64,000 nucleotides of DNA, from contig NZ_BSTR01000002.1 in assembly GCF_030269645.1 (NCBI RefSeq), forward strand, positions 248,001 to 312,000, written 5' to 3'. The notes under the pieces are model-generated. The model did not search any database, had not been told where the DNA came from, and saw only the letters and a program-made list of their open reading frames with translations. Shown here piece after piece: positions 38,194 through 49,392 of the stretch. Position 1 is the first letter of the stretch. Each line of letters opens with the position of its first letter. The DNA comes from Actinokineospora sp. NBRC 105648. GTDB taxonomy: Bacteria; Actinomycetota; Actinomycetes; Mycobacteriales; Pseudonocardiaceae. The position numbers were made by a program, and so were the translations under genes.

Positions 38194-38577
38194 GTGGCAC
38201 GCGTCAAGCGGGCGGTCAACGCCCAAAAGAAGCGCCGCACGACTCTCGAGCTCGCCAGCGGTTACCGCGGCCAGCGCTCGCGGCTCTACCGCAAGGCCAA
38301 GGAGCAGGTGCTCCACTCGCTCAACTACGCCTACCGGGACCGCCGGGCCCGCAAGGGCGACTTCCGCAAGCTGTGGATCCAGCGGATCAACGCCGCGGCC
38401 CGCCAGAACGGGATGAGCTACAACCGCTTCATCGAGGGCCTGCGCGTCGGCGGTGTCGAGGTGGACCGCAAGATCCTCGCCGAGCTGGCCGTGAGCGACC
38501 CGACCGCGTTCACCGCGCTGGTCGAGATCGCCCGGGTCAACGCGGGCGTCCAGGGCAAGGCCGAGGCCGCTTCCTGA
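38194..38577 (+). CDS. rplT: 50S ribosomal protein L20
   Basis: 127 residues starting at GTG 38194. It reads [82 protein letters not shown] and a short acidic tail. L20 is needed for early 50S assembly and in several bacteria represses the operon by binding its leader. The stop overlaps the apparent CTG start of the methyltransferase gene. Confidence 0.98.
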   Translation: MARVKRAVNAQKKRRTTLELASGYRGQRSRLYRKAKEQVLHSLNYAYRDRRARKGDFRKLWIQRINAAARQNGMSYNRFIEGLRVGGVEVDRKILAELAVSDPTAFTALVEIARVNAGVQGKAEAAS

Positions 38578-39401
38578 GCACGGTTTCCCGGCGACCCGGG
38601 GCGGAGGCGTTCACCGAGCGCACGCCCCGGGTCGCCGCCGCTCGGGCCCTGACCCGGCGCGCGGGTCGGGACCGGGCCGGGCGCTTCCTCGCCGAGGGCG
38701 CCCAGGCCGTCCGCGAGGCGCTGGCGCACGGCGTGGTGCACGAGCTGTTCGTCACCGCCACCGCCGCCACCCGCAACCTCGACCTGGTGACCGCGGCCGA
38801 CCGCGCCGGCGTGCCGATCTCCGAGGCCACCGACAAGGCGCTGGACGGGCTCTCCGAGACGGTGACCCCGCAGGGCCTGGTCGCCGTGTGCGACCTGCTC
38901 GACCGCCCGCTCGAGGACGCGCTGGCAGGCACGCCGCGGCTGGTCGCGGTGCTCGCCGGGGTGTCCGACCCCGGCAACGCGGGCACCGTCACCCGGGTCG
39001 CCGACGCCGCCGGTGCCGCCGCGGTGCTCTTCGCGGGCGACACCGTCGACCCGCACAACGGCAAGTGCGTGCGCGCCTCCACCGGCAGTGTCTTCCACCT
39101 GCCGCTGGCCCGCTCCCGCGACACCGCCGCCGTCTTCGCCGCCTGCCGGGCCGCGGGCCTGCGGCTGGTCGCCGCCGACGGCCACGCCAGCGCCGACCTC
39201 GACGACGTCATCGACTCCGGCGCCCTCGCCGCCCCCACCGCGTGGGTGTTCGGCAGCGAGGCGCACGGCTTGGCGGCCGACCTGCTGTCCGAAGTGGACG
39301 ACGTGGTCAAGGTGCCGCTGCACGGCGCCGCCGAGAGCCTGAACCTGGCCACCGCCGCGGCGGTCTGCCTCTACGCCAGCGCCCGCGCCCACCGCCGCTG
39401 A
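38574..39401 (+). CDS. TrmH/SpoU-family RNA methyltransferase (apparent CTG start)
   Basis: About 275 residues. The N-terminal substrate-binding domain ([32 protein letters not shown]) is followed by the SPOUT knot: [51 protein letters not shown] and [21 protein letters not shown]. It 2'-O-methylates a ribose in 23S rRNA or tRNA. No ATG, GTG or TTG lies between the upstream boundary of homology and the conserved domain. CTG 38574 overlaps the rplT stop (CTGA) in the manner of an ATGA junction, so I take CTG as the start. Fourth gene of the infC operon. Confidence 0.9.
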   Translation: MSTVSRRPGAEAFTERTPRVAAARALTRRAGRDRAGRFLAEGAQAVREALAHGVVHELFVTATAATRNLDLVTAADRAGVPISEATDKALDGLSETVTPQGLVAVCDLLDRPLEDALAGTPRLVAVLAGVSDPGNAGTVTRVADAAGAAAVLFAGDTVDPHNGKCVRASTGSVFHLPLARSRDTAAVFAACRAAGLRLVAADGHASADLDDVIDSGALAAPTAWVFGSEAHGLAADLLSEVDDVVKVPLHGAAESLNLATAAAVCLYASARAHRR

Positions 39402-39407
39402 TCCCGA

Positions 39408-39424
39408 CCGTCCGCACCGGACGG
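39408..39424 (+). terminator. Short hairpin after the infC operon
   Basis: CCGTCCG, loop CAC, CGGACGG, seven bases after the methyltransferase stop. It is short and lacks a T-tract. Confidence 0.4.
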
Positions 39425-39599
39425 AGGCGGACTCGATCCGCGCGCCACCACTGGTCCACACCCGCTCCGACACCGATCGCCTGCATGGGCTGGCCGGACG
39501 CCGTAGAACGGTTCTGCCACGTAGACGGCACCCAGGTGGAGCCAGCCGAGGCCGCCGTACTCGAGTCCGCTGGGTTCACCCGATCGAGCCGGCGCACCA

Positions 39600-39830
39600 T
39601 CCGAAGTGGACAGTGTCGTGGTCCCCGGTCGAGCCGCCCAACCGCTACCGCACCAGCTTTCCGGCGGCGGCCGGTTCCTGCCCAGGAGTCGCCGCCCGGT
39701 GATCATCGTCGACGAGCCGACCACCGGGCAGGACGCGCTCACCCAGGTGGGTGTGTGCTCCACGGGTTGCGCGTGGCCCAGCCCCTGCTGGTGATCACCC
39801 ACGACCGCGCCGTGGTCGCGCCCGGCCCGC
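39600..39830 (+). pseudogene. Remnant of an oligopeptide-type ABC transporter ATPase
   Basis: Within the 453-bp gap 39402-39854, one frame reads PHQLSGGGRF followed by RRPVIIVDEPTTGQDALTQ, the ABC signature and Walker B/D-loop. The frame then shifts near 39748 and continues LRVAQPLLVITHDRAVVA, the H-loop region. There is no Walker A and no N-terminal half. The order and spacing match the C-terminal part of Dpp/Opp-type ATPases, so this is a decayed fragment rather than a gene. The rest of the gap shows nothing recognisable. Confidence 0.7.
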
Positions 39831-39854
39831 CATGCCGCACAGGGGCCGCTGGGC

Positions 39855-42641
39855 TCAGGTGTCGAGGCGTTCGGTCAGGCCGCGCACCACGAGGTCGGTC
39901 TCCACCGGCTTCCCCTGCTCCTCCAACGCCCGCGCCAGCGCGCCGAGCACCGCGCCGACCGTGGCCTCGTCCGACTCCCCGTCCAACAGGGCCGCCGCCC
40001 GGCGTGCCTCGGACTCGGCGGCGGCCGGGGCGCCCAGGTCCAGTTGCAGCCGGGCTGCCCGGCAGGCCAGGAAGGCGTGCCACTCGGTGTTGCCCAGCCG
40101 CACGGCGAACTCCTCGGCGCGCGAGTTCGCCGCCAGCGCGTCGGTGTAGTGGGCGTGGTGGGCCAGCAGGGCGGCCCGGAAGCCGACCACGTCGGCGAGC
40201 TGGTCCAGGGTGCCCTCCTCGGTCTCGTCGGCCACCAGGGTCGCCGCCTCGTCCAAGATGGACAGTCCGGCGCCGAGGTCGGCCAGGCCGCGGGCGTGCG
40301 CCAGCTTCACCAGCGACTCGCTCGCGGCCACCGGGGCGTCGGCCACCAGCCACTGCCGGGCCGACTCGCGGAACGCCGCGGCCGCCTCGTCCAGCGAACC
40401 CAGTTGCAGGTAGGCGTTGCCGAGCTGGTGGCGCACGTGCGCGGCCATGCCCGGGTCGTCCTCGCCCGCCAGCGCGGTCACCGCGACCAGGTGATCGGCG
40501 ACCGCCTGGTGCTCGCCCAGGTTCCGGCACGCGAGCGCCAACCGGTAGCGGATCTCGCAGAGCGGCCCGTCGAACCGCGGCGGCATGAGCCGCAGCGCCT
40601 CCTCCAGCGTCTCGGCGGCCTCCAGGTCGCGGCCGGTGGTGAGGTAGGCCGCCGAGAGGTGCAGGCAGGCCCGCGCCACCCCGGCGGGCGCCAGGTGCCT
40701 GCGCGCCGCGGCGACCGCCTCGAGCAGGGTGTCGAGGTGCTCGCCCGGGATCCCGGCCTGGTCGACCAGCATGGCCAACTCGAGCAGCGCGTCGGCCACC
40801 CAGGGACCGGTCACCTCGCGCACCAGCGCGACGTGCTCTTGGCGCGCCCGCACCGCGTCCGCGGTGCGACCCAGTGCCACCAGCAGGTCGGCCCGGTGGT
40901 CGGACAGCCGGTACCGCGTCGACTCCGGCCACGGTTGGCCCAGCAGCCGCTCGACGACCACCAGCGCCTCGGCGGTCTCCCCGCGCTCGGCCAGCGCCTC
41001 GGCCCGGGAGTTGAGCACCGCGCCGAGGCGCTCCGGGGCGTTCTCGGTGGCGATCCGCTCGGCGGCGTCCAGTTCGGCCGTCGCGGCCGCCGGGTCGTCG
41101 GGGTGCAGCCCGGCGGCGGTCAGGTGCGCGTGCAGCACGCTGACCGGGTCGCCGTGCTCGGTGCCCAGCGCCATCGCCGCCGCCACCCGCGCGCGCGCCT
41201 GGTCGTGCTCGCCGAGGACCAGCAGCACGTCGGCCAGCGTGGAGTGCGCCCGCGCCGCCGCGGTGTGCTCGCCCGCGGCCAGCAGCCGGTCGAGCACCGC
41301 GGTGAGCTCGTCGGCGACCGCGCGCGCCGAGTCGTACCTGGCCAGCCGGGTCCGGTGCGCGGCGACCCGGGCGGCGAGCCCCTCGGGCAGCAGCACGTCG
41401 AGGTCGGCGGGCAGTCTGCTCAGCAGCGCCGAGCCGGTGAACATCGCGCCGCCGTCGAAGGCCGCGCACGCCCGCTCGGCGATCACCACCGGGTCGGCGG
41501 GCGCGTCGTCCGGGCCCGCCCCGTCCGCCGGGGTGGGCTGCTCGGGCACCGCGACCAGGACCGTGGCCACGTCCGGGGTGGTCAGCGTCTTGGCCACCCG
41601 CACGCTGACCGCGTCCGTCCCGTTCCGGCGGTCGAACTCGGCCGCGGTCTCGCGCGCCACCGAAGCGCAGTGCGCGCGCAGCGCCTCGCCGTCGTACTCC
41701 CGCTCGCCCACCGCGAACACCCGCTCGGCCCGGTCGTCCACCCGGCTCAGCAGCAGCGCGGCCGCGGCGGCGAAGTCCTGCAGCACCTTGGGGCTCGGCG
41801 GGTCGACCAGCACGTCGAGGTTGTCGCCCAGGATCTCCAAGCCGCGGCAGGCGTTGCCGGTGATCGCGCAGAACCGCAGGTGCGCGTGCAGCGCGGAGCG
41901 GCCCTGCGGGGTCCCGCGCACCACCCGGTAGGACAGCAGGTGCGCCCGGGCCGCGTCGTCGAGCCGGTCGGTGGCCAGGTAGGCCTCGATCAGCGAGGCC
42001 AGCACGCCGTGCGGCTGCTCGGCGCAGTCGGACGGCTCGTCGAGCACCTGCCGGGCGACCACGATGGCGTCCTCGTAGCGCTCCCGGGAGACGAAGTAGC
42101 CCACCTGGCTGTCCACCACGCACGCGGCGCAGTCGCTCATCTCGTCCGGCTCGGCGGCCCGCCACGCGGCGAAGTGCGCGTCGGCGGCGGCCGTGTCGCC
42201 GATGTGGTGGGCCAGCGCGCGCCGCTTGTCGTGCACCGGGTGCGGGGAATAGCCGTGCAGCCGGTAGCGCTGCTCGAGCTGGTCGACCAGCGCGGTGATC
42301 TGCGCCAGGGAGAACCGCGGGTCGCCGAGCAGCCCGGTCGGCAGCCACTTGTGCATCCAGGTGAACTGGTGCACCGCCCACTCGTCGAAGGCCTCCGGGT
42401 GGCGCCCCTCGGTGGCGCGCAGCCAGGCGAACGGGGTCAGCATCAGGTCGTAGCGGCGGATCTCTCGGTAGGCGTTGACCAGCAGCAGCCGCGCCGCCAC
42501 GCCCAGCTCGGTGGCGCCCGCGGCGTCGGCGCCGCGGGCCGCCCGCTCCAGCGACTCGCACTTGCCCAGCCCGGGCGGCAGGTCGTCGGCCTCGTGCAAC
42601 AGGTGCGCGAGCCGGTCGCGCGGGTCGTCCTCGTCTGCCAC
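39855..42641 (-). CDS. Large tetratricopeptide-repeat protein paired with an Hsp90-like gene
   Basis: 928 residues, almost entirely helical and Ala/Leu/Asp/Glu-rich, with many degenerate TPR units (for example VGYFVSRERYEDAIVVARQVLDEP, AHSTLADVLLVLGEHDQARARVAAAMAL, VRHQLGNAYLQLGSLDEAAAAFRESARQWL). There is no membrane segment or catalytic motif. TPR proteins act as scaffolds and classically dock on Hsp90-type chaperones. This gene starts 13 bp after the stop of the Hsp90-like gene at 42654, so it is probably its dedicated partner. GTG 42641 opens MADEDDPRDRL, preceded by a purine-rich GGAGGCCCCC. Confidence 0.82.
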   Translation of the reverse strand: MADEDDPRDRLAHLLHEADDLPPGLGKCESLERAARGADAAGATELGVAARLLLVNAYREIRRYDLMLTPFAWLRATEGRHPEAFDEWAVHQFTWMHKWLPTGLLGDPRFSLAQITALVDQLEQRYRLHGYSPHPVHDKRRALAHHIGDTAAADAHFAAWRAAEPDEMSDCAACVVDSQVGYFVSRERYEDAIVVARQVLDEPSDCAEQPHGVLASLIEAYLATDRLDDAARAHLLSYRVVRGTPQGRSALHAHLRFCAITGNACRGLEILGDNLDVLVDPPSPKVLQDFAAAAALLLSRVDDRAERVFAVGEREYDGEALRAHCASVARETAAEFDRRNGTDAVSVRVAKTLTTPDVATVLVAVPEQPTPADGAGPDDAPADPVVIAERACAAFDGGAMFTGSALLSRLPADLDVLLPEGLAARVAAHRTRLARYDSARAVADELTAVLDRLLAAGEHTAAARAHSTLADVLLVLGEHDQARARVAAAMALGTEHGDPVSVLHAHLTAAGLHPDDPAAATAELDAAERIATENAPERLGAVLNSRAEALAERGETAEALVVVERLLGQPWPESTRYRLSDHRADLLVALGRTADAVRARQEHVALVREVTGPWVADALLELAMLVDQAGIPGEHLDTLLEAVAAARRHLAPAGVARACLHLSAAYLTTGRDLEAAETLEEALRLMPPRFDGPLCEIRYRLALACRNLGEHQAVADHLVAVTALAGEDDPGMAAHVRHQLGNAYLQLGSLDEAAAAFRESARQWLVADAPVAASESLVKLAHARGLADLGAGLSILDEAATLVADETEEGTLDQLADVVGFRAALLAHHAHYTDALAANSRAEEFAVRLGNTEWHAFLACRAARLQLDLGAPAAAESEARRAAALLDGESDEATVGAVLGALARALEEQGKPVETDLVVRGLTERLDT

Positions 42642-42653
42642 GGGGGCCTCCGG

Positions 42654-44450
42654 TCAGCGCCCGATGGCGCGGTCGAGCAGGTCCAGGAAGGACCCGGTGA
42701 GGGCGGCGGTGTCCTTGGGCCGCAACGGCCGGTGCGACTGCAGCAGCGCGTGCACGTAGAGCGCCCGCACCGCCGACTCCAGCAGCGCGGCGTCGGCCAC
42801 CTCGCCGAGCCGGGCCACCAGCGGGTTGCGGGTGTTGAGCACCAGGCGCTGCGCGGCGCCGGAGCCGTCGTCGACCAGCCTGCCGAGCAGCTCGCTCCAC
42901 AGTGGATCGGCGTCGGCCGCCGCGGCGGCGGCGTCGCGCCTGCGCGCGCCGTCGGCGTCGGCGACCAGCAGCGCGGGCAGCGACACCGGGTCGAACTCGC
43001 GCAGCGTCGGCTCGCAGTCGTGGTCGGCCAGCACCGTCGTGGCGACCTCGACCGCGGCGGCCAGGGCGGCCTCGGTGCGCGCGTCCGGCCTGCCCAGCGC
43101 GGCCAGCAGCTCGCGCGGCTCCACCCGGCGGGCGGTGTCCGGGCCGTCCCGCTCGGCGAGCCTGCGCAGCAGGTCGGTGTCGTAGGCGTAGCCCGCGTTC
43201 ACCAGCCCGATGCCCTGCGCGGCGGCGACCGGCGCCAGCTGGCGGAACTCGTCGACGTCGGGGGTGTAGAGCACGGTCGGGTGGGCGCGGCGGAACTGGC
43301 GCAGCGGCATCGCGCCGCGGGTGGTCTCGTACGGCAGCCAGCGCTCGGCCAGCCCGAGCAGCTCGTCGTCGACCAGGGCCAGCGACTTGATGCCCATGTG
43401 GTGCGCGGCGAGCAGCTGCCCGGCGCGCTCGGGGTCGGTGGCCGCCATCCGCACCAGCCAGTCGCGCAGCCGCTCGCCCAGCGCGTCGCGCACCGCCAGC
43501 AGCGTCTCGTCCTCGTAGAGCGCCTCGCGACTGGCCGTCGGGCGCAGCGCGGAGGTGTCCACGACGCAGCGCACGAAGTAGGCCCAGTCCGGGAGCAGGC
43601 CCTCGATGGCCGTGCCGACCAGCATCCGCTTGAGGTAGACCCGGTGCGACTGCTTCGCGCTCGGGTGCGCCCCGGCGGGCAGCACGAACGCCGCCCCGGT
43701 GAGCCCGACCGCGCCGAACTCCAGCGGCAGCGCGTCGAACGGCTCGAAGCCGAAGGTCTCGCGGCAGTAGGCGAACAGCCGTTCGCGGTGGTCGTCGACG
43801 TCCTCGCCCGGCGCGCGCACCCACGGCGGCGCGGGCGCGGTGATCACCCGCGACCCGGTCGCGCCCACGACCCGGACGTCGTAGGGGAGCACCGAGCCGA
43901 ACTCGGCGGCCAGCGGCGCGACCGTCTCGTACTCGGCCCAGTGGTCGCAGTCGCGGCGCGGCAGCAGGGTGACCGTGGTGCCCACCTCGGCGCGCGCGGA
44001 GTCGTCGACCTCGACGGTGTAGGTGCCGTCGCCGCGGCCCACCCAGCGCACCGCCGGGCCGCCGGTGGCCGAGCGGCTCACCAGCCGGACCTCGTCGGCG
44101 ATCAGGAAGCAGGACAGCAGGCCGACGCCGAACTGGCCGAGGAAGTCGCGCCGGGCGAAGCCGAGCTCGTCGCGCTTGGACGTCCCGCCGAGCGTCGAGA
44201 GCAGCGTGTGCACCTCGTCCTCGGCCAGGCCGATGCCGCTGTCGTGGATCCGCAGGGTGCCGTCACCGGTGTGCTCCGGGCACTCCAGCACGATCCGGGC
44301 GGGCGCGCCCGGATCGGTCAGACCGCGCGCGGTCACCGCGTCCACGGCGTTCTGCAGCAGCTCGCGCACGTAGACGCGGGGACTGCTGTAGAGGTGCTGG
44401 CTGAGCAGGTCGATGACGCCGCGAAGGTTGACACCGAATGTCTGGGCCAA
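42654..44450 (-). CDS. Hsp90 family (HtpG-like) chaperone
   Basis: 598 residues. The N-terminal GHKL ATPase is intact: GVIDLLSQHLYSSPRVYVRELLQNAVDAV (E30, N34, D37), LRIHDSGIGL, TLGGTSKRDEL and FLGQFGVGLLSCFLIADEV. A middle domain follows, with HRVYLKRMLVGTAIEGLLPDWAYFVRCVVDTSALRPTASREALYED including the catalytic-loop Arg of Hsp90. The C-terminal dimerisation region (LNTRNPLVARL) is divergent. It is less like E. coli HtpG than a housekeeping copy would be. TTG 44450 follows AGAGGTTCACC. It forms a two-gene operon with the TPR protein gene and is divergent from pheS. Confidence 0.88.
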   Translation of the reverse strand: MAQTFGVNLRGVIDLLSQHLYSSPRVYVRELLQNAVDAVTARGLTDPGAPARIVLECPEHTGDGTLRIHDSGIGLAEDEVHTLLSTLGGTSKRDELGFARRDFLGQFGVGLLSCFLIADEVRLVSRSATGGPAVRWVGRGDGTYTVEVDDSARAEVGTTVTLLPRRDCDHWAEYETVAPLAAEFGSVLPYDVRVVGATGSRVITAPAPPWVRAPGEDVDDHRERLFAYCRETFGFEPFDALPLEFGAVGLTGAAFVLPAGAHPSAKQSHRVYLKRMLVGTAIEGLLPDWAYFVRCVVDTSALRPTASREALYEDETLLAVRDALGERLRDWLVRMAATDPERAGQLLAAHHMGIKSLALVDDELLGLAERWLPYETTRGAMPLRQFRRAHPTVLYTPDVDEFRQLAPVAAAQGIGLVNAGYAYDTDLLRRLAERDGPDTARRVEPRELLAALGRPDARTEAALAAAVEVATTVLADHDCEPTLREFDPVSLPALLVADADGARRRDAAAAAADADPLWSELLGRLVDDGSGAAQRLVLNTRNPLVARLGEVADAALLESAVRALYVHALLQSHRPLRPKDTAALTGSFLDLLDRAIGR

Positions 44451-44601
44451 GGTGAACCTCTGCGCGGGAGAGTGGGCGGCGCCCTGCGGGGCCGGTCCGG
44501 ACCGTCGTCACAGTACAGGTGTCCTATGACAGCGGCCCGGCCTTCACCCGGCCGCGCGAACGGGCGCGGCCACACGGGCGAACCGGGTCGGTGGGGGTTG
44601 A

Positions 44602-45794
<1,193 letters not shown>

Positions 45795-45795
<1 letters not shown>

Positions 45796-48311
45796 TGCGC
45801 ATCCCCATCAGCTGGCTCCTGGGACAGCTCGACCTCACCGGCGCGCACCGCGACCTGTCCCCGGACAAGATCGCCGAGGCGTTCGTTCGGGTGGGCATGG
45901 AGGTCGAGGAGGTCAGTCCGCTCGGCCCGGTGACCGGTCCGCTCGTGGTCGGCCGGGTGGCCGAGATCGAGCAGCTGGCCGAGTTCAAGAAGCCGATCCG
46001 GTTCTGCACGGTCGAGATCGACGAGGCCGAGGACGGCGGCGCGCCGGAGACCACCCAGGTCGTCTGCGGCGCGACGAACTTCGCCGAGGGCGACCTGGTC
46101 GTGGTGGCGCTGCCCGGCGCGGTGCTGCCCGGCGACTTCACCATCGCCGCGCGCAAGACCTACGGCCGGGTGTCCAACGGCATGATCTGCTCGGCCCGCG
46201 AGCTGGGCCTGGGCGACGAGCACGCGGGCATCCTCGTGCTGCCGACGGCCACCGACGAGGACGACATCGCCCCCGGCGACGACGCGATCGAGCTGCTCGG
46301 CCTCACCGACTCGGTGATCGAGCTCTCGCTCACCCCCGACCGCGGCTACTGCTTCTCGCTGCGTGGCCTGGCCAGGGAACTGGCCTGCGCGCTGGACCTG
46401 GACTTCGTCGACCCGGCGGCGATCGAGGTGCCCGCCGCCGAGCGCGAGTCGGTCCCGGTCACCATCGAGGACCCGGGCGCCTGCGCCCGGTTCGCCGTCC
46501 GCCGGGTCACCGGGGTCGACCCGACCGCGCCGACGCCGTGGTTCATCCGGCGCACCCTGATGCTCGCGGGCATCAGGTCGATCTCGCTGGCGGTCGACAT
46601 CACCAACTTCGTGATGCTCGAGCTCGGCCAGCCGATGCACGCCTTCGACACCTCGCGGCTGCGCGGCGGGATCACCGTGCGCCGGGCGCGGGCGGGGGAG
46701 CGGCTGACCACGCTCGACGACGTCGAGCGGGCGCTGGACCCCGACGACGTGGTGGTCTGCGACGAGTCCGGGCCGGTCTCGCTGGCCGGGGTGATGGGCG
46801 GGGCGAGCACCGAGGTCCGCGCCGAGAGCACCGACATCCTGCTCGAGGCCGCGATCTGGGACCCGGCCTCGATCGCCCGCGCGGTGCGCAGGCACAAGCT
46901 GCCCAGCGAGGCGGCCAAGCGCTACGAGCGCAGCGTCGACCCGGCGCTGCCGCCGGTCGCCCTGGAGCGGGCCGCGCGGCTGCTGCGCCAGTACGGCGAG
47001 GGCGGCATCCAGCCCGGCCGCACCGACGTGGGCAGCCCGGCCCAGCAGCCCTCGGTGACCATGGCGATGAACCTGCCCGACCGGGTGGCCGGGGTGAACT
47101 ACGCGCGCGGGGTCACCGCCCGCAGGCTGCAGCAGATCGGCTGCAGCCTGGAGATCGACGCCGACGAGGGTGGCACGCCGATCGTCACCGCGGTCCCGCC
47201 GAGTTGGCGCGCCGACCTGAGCCAGCCCGCCGACCTGGTCGAGGAGGTGCTGCGGCTGCAGGGCTACGACACCATCCCGTCGCTGCTGCCCCCGGCGCCG
47301 CCCGGCCGCGGCCTGACCGCCGCCCAGCGCAGGCGCCGCGCGGTGTCGCGGACGCTGGCCGAGCAGGGCTACGTCGAGGTGCTGCCGTTCCCGTTCGTCG
47401 CCCCCTCGGTGTTCGACGCCCTCGGCCTGGCCGACGACGACGTCCGCCGGAACACCGTCCAGGTGCTCAACCCGCTGGAGGCCGACCGCCCCGCGCTGGC
47501 CACCACGCTGCTGCCCGGCCTGCTGGACACGGTGGTGCGCAACGTCTCCCGCGGCGCCCGCGACCTGGCGCTGTTCCACATCGGGCAGGTCGTGCTGCCG
47601 CGCGCCCAGCAGGTCCCGATGCCCGAGGTCGGGGTCGCCGGGCGGCCGGACGACGCCGAGGTGGCCGCGCTCAAGGCGGCGCTGCCCAACCAGCCGGTGC
47701 ACGTCGCGGTGGTCCTCGCGGGCCACCGGCAGCGCCCCGGCTGGTGGGGTCAGGGCGAGCAGGCGGGCTGGGCCGACGCCGTGCAGGCGGCGCGCACGGT
47801 GGCCCAGGCCGCCGGGGTGGAGCTGACCGTCAGCGCGGGCGACCTGGCGCCGTGGCACCCGGGCCGCTGCGCGCGGCTCAGCGTCGGCGACTTCCCGGTC
47901 GGGTACGCGGGCGAACTGCACCCGAAGGTGGTCGAGGCGCTGGGCCTGCCCAAGCGCACCTGCGCGATGGAGCTGGACCTGGACCTGCTGCCGCTGGTCG
48001 AGCGCCGGGTGGTGCCCGAGGTCTCGCCCTACCCGCCGGTCCTGCTCGACGTCGCGCTGGTCGTGCCCGCCGAGGTGCCCGCCGCCGACCTCACCCGCAC
48101 GCTGCGCGCGGGTGGTGGCGACCTGCTCGAGGAGCTGAGCCTGTTCGACGTGTTCACCGGCGCGCAGGTCGCCGAGGGGAAGCGGTCGCTGGCCTACTCG
48201 CTGCGCTTCCGGGCGCCGGACCGCACGCTCACCGTGGAGGAGGCCACCGCCGCGCGGGACACCGCCGTGGCGGCGGCCGCCGAGCGGCACGGGGCCGCCC
48301 TGCGCGGCTGA
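45795..48311 (+). CDS. pheT: Phenylalanine--tRNA ligase beta subunit
   Basis: 838 residues from GTG 45795 (TAGTG junction with pheS). It opens RIPISWLLGQLDL and carries an EMAP/OB tRNA-binding domain (VVGRVAEIEQLAEF, VVCGATNFAEGDLVVVALPGAVLP), a B3/B4 editing domain (ITNFVMLELGQPMHAFDTSRL) and B5 (IVTAVPPSWRADLSQPADLVEEVLRLQGYD). The catalytic-like core follows, and the C-terminal ferredoxin-fold anticodon-binding domain ends DRTLTVEEATAARDTAVAAA. The editing site should hydrolyse Tyr-tRNA-Phe. Full length. Confidence 0.97.
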
Positions 48312-48312
48312 G

Positions 48313-49157
48313 CGGCGGTCGTTCACCCGCCGCCGCGACTGGGCGACCCTCGCGGTCATCACGGTCGCGGCGGTGTCCCGCCGCCGTGCTCTTCTTCCGC
48401 GGCGGCGACTTCCGTACGACCACCAGCGAGCCGTCGGGCACGGCGCCGGTACCGCCCGCGCCGCTCACGCGGGTCCCGGTGGCGCTCACCGAGGCTTGGC
48501 GCGCGGAGAGCCCAGCGACCGCGCGACCCGCGTTGGCCGGGCCCACCGTGGTCACCGCGGGCGGACACGAGCTGCTCGGCCGCGACCCGGTCACCGGGGT
48601 GGTCCGCTGGCGCTACGCGCGCGACCGAGCTCTTGTGCGCGTGGCCGCGTTCGACTCTGTCCCGCCACTGGACCCCGAGGGCAGGTGGTCTACGCGGTCG
48701 AGATCCCGCCCGGCGCCCAGGTCCTCGCCGTGACGGCGAACTGGGTCGCGCTCGCGGTCCCCGATCCGGCCCGGGTGCTGGTCCTTGGCGAGGGCGGTAT
48801 GCGGTCCGGTGAATACCCGGTGCCCGATTTAGGCGGGCTCACCGGCGAACGCGCCGCGGTCACCGAGATCGGCGACGACGCGATCCGCTGGTTCCCCGGA
48901 TCGGCGACCACCGCGCTCGGCACGGTCGACCCGCGTCCGATGTGGACGATCACGGGCGCGCTCGGGCCGGGGTCGCGGTCGGCGACCGGGTGCTTGTCCC
49001 GGTGCCCGCGGGACTGGCCGCGCTCGACCCGGCCACCGGCGCGGTGACCAGCACGATCCCGGTCGACCGGGGCGACCGCCCGGGCCCGGTGCGGGTCGGC
49101 CCGCTCGGCACGACCCCGCTCGAACAGCGCGGCCGCACCCTGGTCGCGCTCCGCTGA
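48313..49157 (+). pseudogene. Decayed membrane-anchored beta-propeller (PQQ-like) protein gene
   Basis: Coding similarity jumps between frames at least three times. First come RRSFTRRRDWATLAVITVAAV and AAVLFFRGGDFRTTTSEPSG (membrane anchor, shift near 48380). Then PTVVTAGGHELLGRDPVTGVVRWRYARDRALV shifts near 48675 to VVYAVEIPPGAQVLAVTANWVALAVPDPARVLVLGEGG. Near 48970 it shifts to VGDRVLVPVPAGLAALDPATGAVTSTIPVDRG and ends LEQRGRTLVALR. The 'GRDPLTGxVRWRY' and 'LAxLDPATG' blades are those of actinobacterial PQQ-like propellers. The middle is shorter than a full propeller needs, so an internal deletion is likely. Confidence 0.75.
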
Positions 49158-49392
49158 GGCGGCGGCCGCCGGTCCCGGTTGATCCACACGCGACTGTCGT
49201 GAGCCGAACGGGCTACGACGACCCGCCGTGCAATTCGCGCCTTTCATGGTCATATTCGCCGGACGCCATGGAATACCGTTTCGCAATCGCAAAAATCGGC
49301 CTGTCGGTATTCACATTCCCGCCGTTTCGGGGCAGCATCGTGCGGTCCGTCACGGAACCCGTTCCGGACATAGCGTGACGAAAAGGGGCAAT
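49158..49392 (+). other. Promoter-bearing gap before the secreted hydrolase, locally AT-rich
   Basis: 235 bp. The part from about 49225 to 49320 is clearly less GC-rich than its surroundings (TTTCATGGTCATATTCGCC, AATCGCAAAAATCGG). It should hold the promoter and leader of the gene at 49393. No small gene is supported. Confidence 0.4.

Noticed and set aside
39371-39802. 143-codon minus-strand frame over the gap after trmH
   Set aside because: It is the antisense shadow of the ABC ATPase remnant and has no recognisable protein pattern.
38888-40588. 566-codon Arg/Pro-rich plus-strand frame across trmH and the TPR gene
   Set aside because: Composition is that of an off-frame high-GC shadow; only a short part, read as the ABC remnant, has protein-like motifs.
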